Assembly (NCBI GenBank): GCA_900550835.1
Contig: URTP01000032.1
Span: 1 to 15,411, forward strand
Direction of reading: 5' to 3'
Source of the DNA: an uncultured Collinsella sp.
Lineage (GTDB): Bacteria; Actinomycetota; Coriobacteriia; Coriobacteriales; Coriobacteriaceae
Length of the DNA: 15,411 nucleotides
The position numbers and the translations under genes are program-made. Below the pieces are notes generated by a model. The model saw only the letters and a list, made by a program, of their open reading frames with translations, had not been told where the DNA came from and did not search any database. Positions 1 to 7,567 of the stretch are shown in pieces. Position 1 is the first letter of the stretch; each line of letters starts with the position of its first letter.

Positions 1-1081
1 GCGACAGAACCCCAAAGCCCACCGTCTGGCCAATCTTCACACGGCCGCGCGTGGGCTCAATCTTGCCCTGGATCACGTCGAGCAAGGTCGACTTGCCGGC
101 GCCGTTCTCGCCCAACAGGCCATAGCGGTCGCCCGCGCCGATGAGCCAGGTCACATCGGTGAGCACCTGCTTGGGCGCGCCATCGGTATCCGCATAGCCG
201 GCGTCCACGTCGACCACATCGATGACCTGCTTGCCCAGGCGGCTCACGGCAAGGCGCTTGAGCTCCAGCTCGTCACGCACGGGCGGTACGTCGGCGATCA
301 GCTCGCGAGCAGCCTCAACGCGAAACTTGGGCTTGGTGGAACGCGCCTGGGCGCCGCGGCTCAGCCACGCGAGCTCCTTGCGCGCCATGTTGCGACGGCG
401 CTCCTCGGTAACGGCGGCCATGCGGTCGCGCTCCACGCGCTGCAGGATATATGCCGAGTAGCCGCCCTCGAAGGGACCTACCTGGCCGTCGTGGACCTCC
501 CACATGCTGGTGCAGACCTCGTCCAAGAACCAGCGGTCGTGCGTGACCACGAGCATGGCGCCCTGGCCGCGCTGCCAGCGGGCCTTTAAGTGACGCGCAA
601 GCCAGTTGATGGTGCGCATGTCCAGGTGGTTGGTGGGCTCGTCGAGCATGAGCACATCGTAGTCGCCAATCAGCAGGCGCGCGAGGTCCACGCGACGGCG
701 CTGACCGCCCGAGAGCTCGCCCACCATGCCCTCCCAGGGCACATCGCTAATAAGACCGGCCAGAATCTGGCGCGTACGCGGGCTCGACGCCCACTCGTAC
801 TCAGGCGTGTCGCCCACAACGGCATGATGCACGGTATCGGTGTCGACAAGCTGGTCCTTTTGGCCGAGCAATCCGATCGTCGTGCCGCGGCGGTGCGTCA
901 CGCGGCCGTCGTCGGGTTCCAGCGTGCCGGCGAGCACGCTCAGCAGCGTCGACTTGCCGTCGCCGTTTTTACCGACGATACCAATGCGGTCGCCCTCGCC
1001 CACGCCGAGCGTCACGCTATCGAAAATATGCTTGGTGGGAAACTCTAGGCTGATGGAATCGCATCCCAAAAGAATCGCCAT
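1..1081 (-). CDS. ABC-F family ATPase, N-terminal part (runs off left edge)
   Basis: This is a soluble tandem-ATPase ABC protein of the ABC-F family; members act on ribosomes as translation factors or antibiotic-protection proteins and have no membrane domain. The reading frame is open from the ATG at 1081 to the window edge, giving 360 residues. Seen: first Walker A GKNGDGKS at residues 37-44, signature LSGGQ at 123-127, Walker B ending LDEPTNHLD at about 146-154, the H-loop VTHDRWFLDEV near 179-189, an inter-domain linker rich in Arg and Glu (about 210-260), and the second Walker A GENGAGKS at 324-331. The second signature and Walker B lie outside the window, so the subfamily (EttA, Uup or a resistance type) cannot be decided. 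The start is supported by GGAG about 10 nt upstream. The gene follows the pst operon in the same direction but lies beyond that operon's terminator, so it probably has its own promoter. Confidence 0.93.
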   Translation of the reverse strand, partial: MAILLGCDSISLEFPTKHIFDSVTLGVGEGDRIGIVGKNGDGKSTLLSVLAGTLEPDDGRVTHRRGTTIGLLGQKDQLVDTDTVHHAVVGDTPEYEWASSPRTRQILAGLISDVPWEGMVGELSGGQRRRVDLARLLIGDYDVLMLDEPTNHLDMRTINWLARHLKARWQRGQGAMLVVTHDRWFLDEVCTSMWEVHDGQVGPFEGGYSAYILQRVERDRMAAVTEERRRNMARKELAWLSRGAQARSTKPKFRVEAARELIADVPPVRDELELKRLAVSRLGKQVIDVVDVDAGYADTDGAPKQVLTDVTWLIGAGDRYGLLGENGAGKSTLLDVIQGKIEPTRGRVKIGQTVGFGVLS

Positions 1082-1116
1082 ATGCCCTGCTCCTTCGTAG
1101 AAATTCAACGTTGTCC

Positions 1117-1122
1117 ATGATA
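1117..1122 (-). promoter_or_regulatory. Possible -10 box for the ABC-F gene
   Basis: Read on the minus strand, TATCAT lies 35 nt before the ABC-F start codon and downstream of the pst terminator, which is where a separate promoter is needed. No convincing -35 hexamer sits 16-18 nt upstream, so this is a weak call based on position and one 5/6 match to TATAAT. Confidence 0.25.
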
Positions 1123-1141
1123 GCAGCGAGCCCCGCCCCAA

Positions 1142-1176
1142 ACCACCACGAAGGTGCCTGTCCCCTTTGTGGTGGT
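1142..1176 (-). repeat. GGGGAC-core hairpin repeat, copy A
   Basis: ACCACCAC at 1142-1149 pairs with GTGGTGGT at 1169-1176. One G-T pair and four further base pairs (AAGG/CCTT) extend the stem to 13 positions around a 9-nt loop. On the minus strand the inside reads GGGGACAGGCACCTT. The arrangement is stem, a few bases, GGGGAC, then the other stem arm. The same plan is found at 5140-5176, 8415-8451 and 15203-15231 with unrelated stems. It lies between the pst terminator and the ABC-F gene. Confidence 0.6.
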
Positions 1177-1193
1177 CGTTTCGGTCGCAGAGC

Positions 1194-1231
1194 AAAAAGG
1201 CGGGCCATCTCGCAAAAGAGATGACCCGCCT
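1194..1231 (-). terminator. Rho-independent terminator of the pst operon
   Basis: Minus-strand hairpin: 14-position stem (1198-1211 with 218-231, counted from 1000), one G-U wobble, 6-nt loop, followed at once by five T residues (1198-1194). It begins 56 nt after the pstB stop codon. A second, weaker hairpin (CCCGCG/CGCGGG, 1243-1268) lies between the stop and this terminator. Confidence 0.88.
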
Positions 1232-1286
1232 CTCCAATCAGTCCCGCGACAACCGTGGCCGCCGCGGGCCTCAAGCATGTCCCGGA

Positions 1287-2159
1287 CTAGGAGAACATAC
1301 CGGTGAGGTAATCATTCAGCCGCTTATCCTTGGGCCGTTGGAAAATCTCGTCGGTCTCGTCGTACTCGACCATATCGCCCATGTAGAAGAACGCCGTGCG
1401 GTTGGACACGCGCGACGCCTGCTCCATGTTGTGCGTCACGATGACGATGGCACGGTCGGCAACGATCGACGACATCAGGTCCTCGATCGCCAACGTCGAG
1501 ATGGGGTCGAGCGCCGAGCAGGGCTCGTCGAACAGGATCACGTCGGGGTTGAGCGCCAGCGTGCGCGCAATGCACAGACGCTGCTGCTGACCGCCCGAAA
1601 GCGCGTAGGCGCTCTTGTCGAGCTTGTCTTTGACCTCGTCCCACAGCGCGGCACCGCGCAGACTTTCCTCGACCATGCGGTCGAGCTCGTCACGGTCGGT
1701 GATGCCGTGGCGCTTGGGCGCAAAGGTGATGTTGTCGCGAATGGACTTGCGGAAGGGGTTGGGCTGCTGGAACACCATGCCGATGGAGCGACGCAGCTCG
1801 TACGTGTTCTCGGTCTTGGTGTTCACGTTGCGCCCGCGGTAGTTGATCTCGCCCTCCACGCGACAGCGGCGAATCTCGCGATTCATCAGGTTGAGGCTAC
1901 GCAAGAAGGTCGACTTGCCGCAGCCCGAAGGCCCGATGAGCGCCGTGATCTCACCCTTGTGGAAGTCGAGCGACGTATTGTGCAGCGCATGGTGGTCGCC
2001 ATAGTACACGTTGACGTCCTTGGCGGAGAGCACGACCTCGTCGCTCACGGCCTTGCCGCTCACGCGCACGCGCCTCTCGCTCTCCCCCACGCTCGACAGA
2101 AAGTCCTGGGTCTCGGACGTGGCCGCCTCGGTTGCGGGCGTTGCATTCATCTCGCTCAT
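1287..2159 (-). CDS. pstB: Phosphate ABC transporter ATP-binding protein PstB
   Basis: Cytoplasmic ATPase of the high-affinity phosphate importer PstSCAB; it hydrolyses ATP to drive phosphate through the PstC-PstA channel. The protein has 290 residues. Seen: Walker A GPSGCGKS at 76-83, Q-loop VFQQPNPF at 129-136 (typical of PstB), signature LSGGQ at 187-191, Walker B VILFDEP at 207-213 followed by the PstB-typical CSALDPIST, and the H-loop His at 243. The N-terminus is about 40 residues longer than that of compact PstB proteins and is rich in Ala, Thr and Glu; a shorter start is possible, but the ATG at 2159 overlaps the pstA stop by 4 bp (ATGA), the usual sign of translational coupling. It is the last gene of the operon. 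The next downstream gene is an ABC-F protein, not phoU. Confidence 0.97.
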   Translation of the reverse strand: MSEMNATPATEAATSETQDFLSSVGESERRVRVSGKAVSDEVVLSAKDVNVYYGDHHALHNTSLDFHKGEITALIGPSGCGKSTFLRSLNLMNREIRRCRVEGEINYRGRNVNTKTENTYELRRSIGMVFQQPNPFRKSIRDNITFAPKRHGITDRDELDRMVEESLRGAALWDEVKDKLDKSAYALSGGQQQRLCIARTLALNPDVILFDEPCSALDPISTLAIEDLMSSIVADRAIVIVTHNMEQASRVSNRTAFFYMGDMVEYDETDEIFQRPKDKRLNDYLTGMFS

Positions 2160-3082
2160 TCGGCCGTCATCTTCCTTGCCAGTTGCTTGCCCACGATACG
2201 GGCGATTACGTTAAACAGCAGCACGCAGATCATCAGCAGTGCCGCGGTGCCCCAGACGATCTGCTGGGCCTCGGGGCTGCCCTCGCCATAGATCTTGTAG
2301 ATGTGCACGGCCAGCGACTCGCCGGGACGGAACACGTTCCAGGCGCAGGTGGGGCTCGACAGGTTAAAGCTCAAGAAGTTCAGACGAACCGGCGAGCTCA
2401 TGCCCGAGGTAAAGAGCAGCGCCGCGGCCTCGCCAAACACGCGGCCGGCCGAAAGCACGATGCCGGTCACGATGGCGGGCATGGCCTCGGGAATCAGGAT
2501 GTGCAGTGTGGCCTCCCAGCGAGTGAGGCCCATGGCCAGGCACGCATCGCGCTGGGCCTGCGGCACGTCCTCGAGCGCCTGCTGAATCACGCGCACCAGG
2601 ATGGGGATGTTGAACATGGTGAGCGCGACGGCGCCGGAGATGATGGAGTACTTCCAGCCCAGCTGCACCGAGAACACCAGAAAGCCGAACATGCCGACGA
2701 CGATGGAAGGCAACGAGGACAAGGTCTCGATAGCGGTGGAGGCGATGTCGCGGATAGGGCCGTTCGGCGCGTACTCAACCAGGAAGACCGCTCCGCCCAG
2801 GCTGATGGGCACCGAGATGACTAGAGTGATCAGCAGCAGGTAGAACGAGTCGAACAGCTGGTAGAGCACGCCGCCCTGGGTTCCGTTGGCGCGCGCAGGC
2901 TGCGTGAGGAAGCCCGGCTGGAACAGCGTCGAGATGCCCTCGAACAGGATGTAGGCCACCATGGAGACGACGATGAGCATGACGATGGCGACGATCGCCG
3001 TCAGCACGCCCGTGGCGATGCGGTCCTGCCTTTGGACACGCCCGAGTCTCGCCTCGTCGATATGGATGCGCGTGCTAGCCAC
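2156..3082 (-). CDS. pstA: Phosphate ABC transporter permease PstA
   Basis: Integral membrane subunit that pairs with PstC to form the phosphate channel. Seen: a first hydrophobic segment at about residues 25-49, further membrane segments through the rest, and the EAA-type cytoplasmic loop around ACLAMGLTRWEATLHILIPEA that docks on PstB. The start is chosen as GTG at 3082, giving 308 residues. It overlaps the pstC stop by 8 bp and has AAGGGGG about 9 nt upstream. A TTG at 3106 would add eight residues but lies inside the pstC coding region without a better ribosome site. The 3' end overlaps pstB by 4 bp. There is no sign of damage. Confidence 0.94.
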   Translation of the reverse strand: MASTRIHIDEARLGRVQRQDRIATGVLTAIVAIVMLIVVSMVAYILFEGISTLFQPGFLTQPARANGTQGGVLYQLFDSFYLLLITLVISVPISLGGAVFLVEYAPNGPIRDIASTAIETLSSLPSIVVGMFGFLVFSVQLGWKYSIISGAVALTMFNIPILVRVIQQALEDVPQAQRDACLAMGLTRWEATLHILIPEAMPAIVTGIVLSAGRVFGEAAALLFTSGMSSPVRLNFLSFNLSSPTCAWNVFRPGESLAVHIYKIYGEGSPEAQQIVWGTAALLMICVLLFNVIARIVGKQLARKMTAE

Positions 3083-3983
3083 GAGCCTTCGCCCCCTTGC
3101 GGCCAATGAGATGGATGATCAGGATAAAGATGAGGCTCATGCCCATCAGCAGAAGACCGAGCGCCCACAGGGCGTCGTCCTGGGCCGAGCCCTCGGCATA
3201 GACCGCCATGGACGTGGTGAGCGTGGTGGTGATGGTGGAGGCCGGCGACAGCAGCGACGTCGGCATGGCCTCGATACCGCCGATAACCATGCGCACGGCG
3301 AGCGTCTCGCCAAAGGCGCGGGTCATGCCAAGGATGACCGCGGTCATGAGCGAGGACATGGCGCTCTTGAGCACCACGTGCCAGATGGTCTGCCAGCGGG
3401 TGTAGCCCAGCGCGAGCGAACCCTGACGGTAGCTGTCGGGCACGGCACGCAGGCCATCGACCGAAAGCGTGGTCATGGTCGGCAGGATCATGACGGCCAG
3501 CACGATGGCGCCGGGCAAGATGCCCAGGCCTGTGCTCACGTGGAGAACGCTCTTCATAAGGCCGACGACCACGTGAAAACCGATCAGGCCAAAGACGACC
3601 GAGGGAATGCCGGTCAAAAGCTCAATAAGCGGCTGAAAGACCTTGGAGCCAAACTTAGGCTGGATCTCGACCGCAAAGATGGCAGAGCCGATGGCGATGG
3701 GCAGCGCGATGAGCGTGGAGAGCACCATGACCGCAAACGAGGTGACGATCAGGGGCAGGGCGCCGGTGTAGGGCAGGCCGTTTTCGGCTGTGTTGGCCAG
3801 ATCCCACTTGGTGCCGGCGAAGAACTCTACGACCGAGACGCCGTCCTTGAGAAAAGCCGAGAGGCCCTTTTGGGCGACCATAAAGATGAGCGCGGCAACG
3901 ACAAGCGTCACGAGCGCTACGCACGCGCCCGTGACGCCCAGGCCCACGTTCTCAAGGTCGCGCTTTGGCAGCTGTTTTGCCAT
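3075..3983 (-). CDS. pstC: Phosphate ABC transporter permease PstC
   Basis: Second membrane subunit of the phosphate importer, 302 residues. Seen: a charged N-terminus, a first membrane helix at about residues 14-37 (VTGACVALVTLVVAALIF), later hydrophobic helices, and the ATPase-contact loop around GSLALGYTRWQTIWHVVLKSA with the family's GMTRAFGETLAV stretch after it. The start ATG at 3983 has GGAAAGG about 6 nt upstream. It follows pstS by a 24-nt gap and overlaps pstA, so pstS, pstC, pstA and pstB form one transcription unit. Permease identity is clear. Assignment as PstC rather than PstA rests on order (directly after pstS) and on the longer periplasmic segment after helix 1 (VEFFAGTKWDL region). 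Confidence 0.95.
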   Translation of the reverse strand: MAKQLPKRDLENVGLGVTGACVALVTLVVAALIFMVAQKGLSAFLKDGVSVVEFFAGTKWDLANTAENGLPYTGALPLIVTSFAVMVLSTLIALPIAIGSAIFAVEIQPKFGSKVFQPLIELLTGIPSVVFGLIGFHVVVGLMKSVLHVSTGLGILPGAIVLAVMILPTMTTLSVDGLRAVPDSYRQGSLALGYTRWQTIWHVVLKSAMSSLMTAVILGMTRAFGETLAVRMVIGGIEAMPTSLLSPASTITTTLTTSMAVYAEGSAQDDALWALGLLLMGMSLIFILIIHLIGRKGAKARG

Positions 3984-4007
3984 TGCAAACCTTTCCGGGG
4001 CGACTAC

Positions 4008-4946
4008 TTATTTAGCGGATACCTTGCCGCTGGCGTCCTTGACGACCTTCATGGCAGAGACTGGGATAAAGCCCTGCTCCTCGACGAGCTTGCCCTGGAC
4101 GTCGGCGGAAAGCATTAACTCCAGGAAGGCCGTGGTGGCCTCGTCGGCGTCCTTGGAGCAGTACATGTGCTCGGTCGCCCAGATCTTAAAGGAGTCGTCG
4201 GTAACGTTTGCGCTCTTGGGCTCGACGCCCTCGACCTTGATGGCGTTGAACTTGGAGTCGTCGAAGTGCGAGAAGTCGAGGTAGGAGATGGCGTTGTCGG
4301 TGCTGGCCATCTGGGTCTGGACGTCGCCGGACTTGTCGAGCTCGGCGTCGCCCTTAAAGTCGTTGGCCTCGTCGCCAAAGACGGCAGCCTCAAAGGTGGC
4401 GCGGGTACCGGAGCCGGCCTTGCGGTTGAGGACGACGATGGTGGCGTCGTCGCCACCGACCTCCTTCCAGTTGGTGATCTGGCCGGAGAAGATGCCCTTG
4501 AGCTGCTCGAGGGACAGGTCGTCGACCGTAACGTTCTTGGAGACGACGGGGCCCATGCCCACGACGGCGACCTCGTGGTCGACGAGGTTCTTGACCTGAT
4601 CGGCCTCGAGCTTGGTCTCGGCGAAGACGTCAGAGTTACCGATGGTGACGGTGCCGGCGGCGACAGCGGTCAGGCCCTTACCCGAACCGTTACCCGAACC
4701 GGAGACGGAGACGTCCGGATTGGCATCCATGAACTTCTCGGCAGCGGCCTCGACGAGAGCCTGGAACGAGGAGGCACCGTCGTAGGTCACCTCACCGGAG
4801 ACGGACTCGGCGGCAGCGGCGCTACCCTTGTCGGCGGCGTCGGAAGCGCCTGCGCCGCCGCAACCAACGAGGCCGAGGCCCACGATGCTGGCGAGACCAC
4901 CAGCGAGGCCGAGGAACTGACGACGAGAATAAGCCTGATCGAGCAT
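4008..4946 (-). CDS. pstS: Phosphate-binding lipoprotein PstS
   Basis: Extracellular phosphate receptor that hands phosphate to PstCA. The start is ATG at 4946 with GAAAGGAAG just upstream, giving 312 residues; an in-frame codon at 4979 would add 11 residues but has no ribosome site. Seen: N-terminus with SRRQFLG (residues 7-13), a hydrophobic stretch, and lipobox LVGC with Cys29 as the likely lipidated residue, so the protein should be membrane-anchored. The phosphate-binding signatures SGSGNGSGKG (82-91) and RKAGSGTRATFE (175-186) are typical of PstS. The twin-arginine sequence raises possible Tat export. As first gene of the pst operon it should be induced when phosphate is scarce. Confidence 0.96.
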   Translation of the reverse strand: MLDQAYSRRQFLGLAGGLASIVGLGLVGCGGAGASDAADKGSAAAAESVSGEVTYDGASSFQALVEAAAEKFMDANPDVSVSGSGNGSGKGLTAVAAGTVTIGNSDVFAETKLEADQVKNLVDHEVAVVGMGPVVSKNVTVDDLSLEQLKGIFSGQITNWKEVGGDDATIVVLNRKAGSGTRATFEAAVFGDEANDFKGDAELDKSGDVQTQMASTDNAISYLDFSHFDDSKFNAIKVEGVEPKSANVTDDSFKIWATEHMYCSKDADEATTAFLELMLSADVQGKLVEEQGFIPVSAMKVVKDASGKVSAK

Positions 4947-4971
4947 GATCTTCCTTTCATACAAGCGACTC

Positions 4972-4988
4972 GCGGGCACCCTGCCCGC
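4972..4988 (-). promoter_or_regulatory. Leader hairpin upstream of pstS
   Basis: GCGGGC (4972-4977) and GCCCGC (4983-4988) form a perfect 6-bp G+C-rich stem with a 5-nt loop in the predicted pstS leader, about 25 nt before the start codon. It lacks a T-run and so is not a terminator. It could affect leader stability or ribosome access. Confidence 0.35.
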
Positions 4989-5089
4989 TTTGCTGTTTGG
5001 AAAGATACGGTCTCGATCGGGCAGCGCCCGCGTCAGCTGCGCTTTATTACGGGCATCTGATAGACCCTTACCGCAAGCGCGGCAGGGCT

Positions 5090-5118
5090 TTACAAACGAA
5101 TAACAATCCCGCCGACAA
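5090..5118 (-). promoter_or_regulatory. Candidate Pho-box-like tandem repeat for pstS
   Basis: On the minus strand, TTGTTA and TTGTAA are spaced by 5 nt (11-bp period), with a weaker TTGTCG one more turn upstream (12-bp spacing). Tandem hexamers at 11-bp period are the layout of PhoP boxes in Gram-positive bacteria, although the words differ from the Bacillus consensus. A possible -10 (TAATAA, 5049-5044) lies downstream with no good -35, which would fit activator dependence. Speculative. Confidence 0.25.
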
Positions 5119-5139
5119 GCATGACCCGCCTTTTACACC

Positions 5140-5176
5140 AAATGATCCGTTTTCCTCCGTCCCCAAGGGATCATTT
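5140..5176 (-). repeat. GGGGAC-core hairpin repeat, copy B
   Basis: AAATGATCC (5140-5148) and GGATCATTT (5168-5176) are perfect 9-bp inverted arms. Read on the minus strand the inside is CTT, GGGGACGG, then AGGAAAAC. The plan is the same as at 1142-1176 (stem, short spacer, GGGGAC, other arm) but the stem sequence is unrelated. It lies between the dipeptidase terminator and the pstS promoter region. Confidence 0.6.
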
Positions 5177-5181
5177 TCAGA

Positions 5182-5220
5182 AAGAGGACGGCATAGACCT
5201 TCTGGTCATGCCGTCCTCTT
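5182..5220 (-). terminator. Terminator hairpin of the HAD-dipeptidase operon
   Basis: A 13-bp perfect stem (5182-5194 with 5208-5220), one bulged base at 5195, then a 4-bp tip GACC/GGTC closing a 4-nt loop. The minus-strand transcript continues with a modest T-rich tract (TCTG, then AAAATG). It starts 37 nt after the dipeptidase stop. The tip and the sequence between the hairpin and the stop codon recur at 15316-15384 with identical spacing. Confidence 0.75.
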
Positions 5221-5256
5221 CGAAAGACAGGTTGTCACCCTGGCGTTCGCGTAACC

Positions 5257-6693
5257 TTAAAGCTCCAGCTCGTTCAAGCGCAGGATTGCGACGATATAAA
5301 TCTTGAGCGCCTGCTTGAGCTGCTCTTCGTTGGCGCACTCGTTGGGGCCGTGCATCTGGCCGCCCCATGGGGGCAGCTCCAGGCCGGTCTCCTCGGGGCC
5401 AAACGAGACGGCGCGGGCAAAGTTGCGTGCGTACGTGCCACCGCCCATGGCGAAGGGCTCGACATGCTTGCCCGTAAACTCGTTATAGGTATCGATAAGC
5501 GCCTTCACAGCCGGATCGTCGGCAGAGACCGAGAACGGCACCTTTGCGCGATCCACGCGATACGTCACGCCAAAGCGGCCCACAAGTGGCTCGAGCTGCT
5601 CGCGGATGGTATCGGCGCTCGTGCTGTCGGGGAAACGCACGTCAATGACCTGCTCAATGTGGCCATCCACCACGCGGATGACGCCGGGGTTGCACGTGAG
5701 CGGGCCAAACGCCGCGTTCGTCGCATCGATACCCAGGCCGCGGCCATAGGCATCCGCATGCACAAAGGCCAGGAACTTGACGAACTCGTGCTCGGCAGGC
5801 GTCAGCAGGCGCTCGTCACGGGCACCAAACGCATCCTCGGCCTCGCGCAGATACGCCACGATGAGGCCGACGGCATTGATCGTTCCCTCGGGCATCGAGG
5901 CATGGCCGCCAATGCCGTGGGCAAAAATCTGCGCATGCCCGTTATCGAGCGCCGTGATCTCCAGGCGGCCGGCATTCTCAACGGGCGCCGGCAGTTCATC
6001 GGCGGCAATCGCAAGCTCGCAGATAGACTGCGACGGAATGGCGTTGCTCGCCTCGGCACCGCTCCAGGACACAATGCGCCCGCCGTCGATCTTGGAACTC
6101 ACAAACGTCGCCCCAAACTGGCCCTTCTCGGCATTACAGACCGGGAACTCGGCATCGGGTGTAAACAAAAAGTCGGGGTCTGCGTGGTTCTCCAGATAAT
6201 GGTGAACGTCGGACATGCCCACCTCCTCATCGCAGCCCAGCAGCGCGCGGAAGGTGTAGCGCGGGGTAATACCGTGCTTGAGCAGATAGGCGCCGGCGTA
6301 GAGCGACAGCACGGCAGGACCCTTGTCGTCGATAACGCCGCGGCCGAGCAGCCAGCCCTCGCGACGCTCCATCGCAAACGGGTCGGTGTTCCAGCCGGGG
6401 CCTGCGGGCACCACGTCCACATGGCAAATGGTCGCGAGCTGCTTGTCGCCGCGGCCAGGGATATCGGCAATGCCCACATAACCCTCGTCGTCGCTCGTCT
6501 GGTAGCCGAGCTTTTGCGCAATGCCGAGCGCGCAATCGAGCGCGTCACGGACTGGACGGCCAAACGGCGCGCCGGGCTCCGCATTGGCAGAAACCGCCAC
6601 GGACGGATAGCTCACCAGACGCTCGATATCGGCGACGACATCTTCCCAAACCTCGTCGACATACTCGGCAACGCTCTGCTCCACCTGATTCAT
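5257..6693 (-). CDS. M20 family dipeptidase (PepV/Sapep type)
   Basis: Zinc metallopeptidase of family M20, most like the PepV/Sapep dipeptidases that release amino acids from short peptides in the cytoplasm. The start is ATG at 6693 with AAGGAGG 9 nt upstream, giving 478 residues, the usual length; an upstream in-frame codon at 6738 has no such site. Seen: the metal motif CHVDVVPAGPGW with His91 and Asp93, RGVIDDKGP with bridging Asp at about 122, CDEEVG with Glu156/Glu157 (general base and ligand), the PDAEFP Asp at 180, and the C-terminal GGQMHGPNE His448 that completes the second metal site. All expected ligands are present. It lies 54 nt downstream of the HAD phosphatase gene in the same direction, so the two are probably co-transcribed. 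The true substrate is unknown. Confidence 0.9.
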   Translation of the reverse strand: MNQVEQSVAEYVDEVWEDVVADIERLVSYPSVAVSANAEPGAPFGRPVRDALDCALGIAQKLGYQTSDDEGYVGIADIPGRGDKQLATICHVDVVPAGPGWNTDPFAMERREGWLLGRGVIDDKGPAVLSLYAGAYLLKHGITPRYTFRALLGCDEEVGMSDVHHYLENHADPDFLFTPDAEFPVCNAEKGQFGATFVSSKIDGGRIVSWSGAEASNAIPSQSICELAIAADELPAPVENAGRLEITALDNGHAQIFAHGIGGHASMPEGTINAVGLIVAYLREAEDAFGARDERLLTPAEHEFVKFLAFVHADAYGRGLGIDATNAAFGPLTCNPGVIRVVDGHIEQVIDVRFPDSTSADTIREQLEPLVGRFGVTYRVDRAKVPFSVSADDPAVKALIDTYNEFTGKHVEPFAMGGGTYARNFARAVSFGPEETGLELPPWGGQMHGPNECANEEQLKQALKIYIVAILRLNELEL

Positions 6694-6747
6694 GGACGAC
6701 CTCCTTACCAATGAGCGGCGAGCGTGCCCGCCCCTCACATCACATAC

Positions 6748-7410
6748 TTATATAGCGAAAAGTTTAGCAAGCTCGGCCACCGAGTGCACCACCGCATCGG
6801 CGCCCGCGGCCTCATGCTCACCCGGCGCCGCCGCGCCCGAATAGATGCCGATGCACGGCACGCCCATTGCGTGCGCGCCCTCCACATCGTTAAAGCGATC
6901 GCCGATCATCACGGCATCGTCCGCCGTCGCACCGAGCGCCGCCAGGGCATCGCGGACCGAATCGGCCTTGGTCTCGCGTCCCTGCGGCGGATTCATGCCA
7001 ACCACTGCCTTAAACTGAGAAAGCCCCAGCTCGCCCACCATGTCGATGCACTTTGCCTCCATGCGCGACGTCGCCACGGCCAAGCGATGCCCCTGGGCGG
7101 CCAACCCATCCAGCAGCTCGGAAATTCCATCGAACACAGGGTACTCTTCCGGTCCCAGCTCATCAAAAAAGGCACGGTACTCGTCGGCCACCACAAGCGA
7201 CTCCTCGCGCGAGAAGCCATAAAAGTCGTGAAAGCTCTTCCACAGGGGCGGCCCAATCATGCGGCGCAGATCACCCATCTGCGCCTCCGAAAACCCGCGC
7301 ACAGCCAGCGTCTTGCGCGTCGAGGTCATCACCGCCCGGCCTGTATCGGCCACCGTGCCATCGAAATCAAACAGCACAACCGACCGCTTGCATATCTCCA
7401 GCTGCTCCAC
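6748..7410 (-). CDS. HAD-family phosphatase (phosphoglycolate phosphatase-like)
   Basis: Haloacid-dehalogenase superfamily hydrolase that probably removes phosphate from a small metabolite. With the GTG start at 7410 it has 220 residues. Seen: motif I DFDGT with nucleophile Asp15 and acid/base Asp17, an alpha-helical cap (about 30-100) between motifs I and II, motif II VATSR, a conserved Lys in the GRETKADS segment, and motif IV VMIGDRFNDVEGA with two metal-binding Asp residues. This is the Gph/PgmB-like subgroup. No ATG precedes motif I; the choice rests on GAGAGG about 6 nt before GTG 7410. A GTG at 7416 or a TTG at 7476 are alternatives. It is transcribed divergently from the DegV gene and leads the operon with the dipeptidase. 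The substrate cannot be read from the sequence. Confidence 0.88.
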   Translation of the reverse strand: MEQLEICKRSVVLFDFDGTVADTGRAVMTSTRKTLAVRGFSEAQMGDLRRMIGPPLWKSFHDFYGFSREESLVVADEYRAFFDELGPEEYPVFDGISELLDGLAAQGHRLAVATSRMEAKCIDMVGELGLSQFKAVVGMNPPQGRETKADSVRDALAALGATADDAVMIGDRFNDVEGAHAMGVPCIGIYSGAAAPGEHEAAGADAVVHSVAELAKLFAI

Positions 7411-7459
7411 TGGCACCCTCTCTTCCCCAGTTGACGATTTCCACACCGACACTTCAAAC

Positions 7460-7511
7460 TGTTGACTATTCAACAATTGAACCTAGTAATGTGGAACGAC
7501 TCTACTATACT
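7460..7511 (+). promoter_or_regulatory. Promoter/operator region of the DegV gene
   Basis: The gap between divergent genes is A+T-rich here. TGTTGA (7460-7465) and TCAACA (7470-7475) form a perfect 6-bp inverted repeat that overlaps a possible -35 TTGACT (7462-7467), with AGTAAT 17 nt downstream as a weak -10. A better -10 word, TATACT, lies at 7506-7511, 57 nt before the DegV start, but with a poor -35. Which is used cannot be decided. The palindrome could bind a regulator shared with the HAD operon. Confidence 0.35.
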
Positions 7512-7567
7512 TGTCGCACTTTGCTCTCAGAAGGCGGCGCGCAAGCGCCCCAACGAAAGGTGCAATT

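Noticed and set aside
4167..5060. 297-codon plus-strand frame opposite pstS
   Set aside because: Gly/Val/Asp/Leu-rich shadow of a clearly real pstS; long antisense frames are common in G+C-rich genomes.
5350..6714. 454-codon plus-strand frame opposite the dipeptidase
   Set aside because: Antisense shadow; the minus-strand frame has all metal-binding motifs and a ribosome site.
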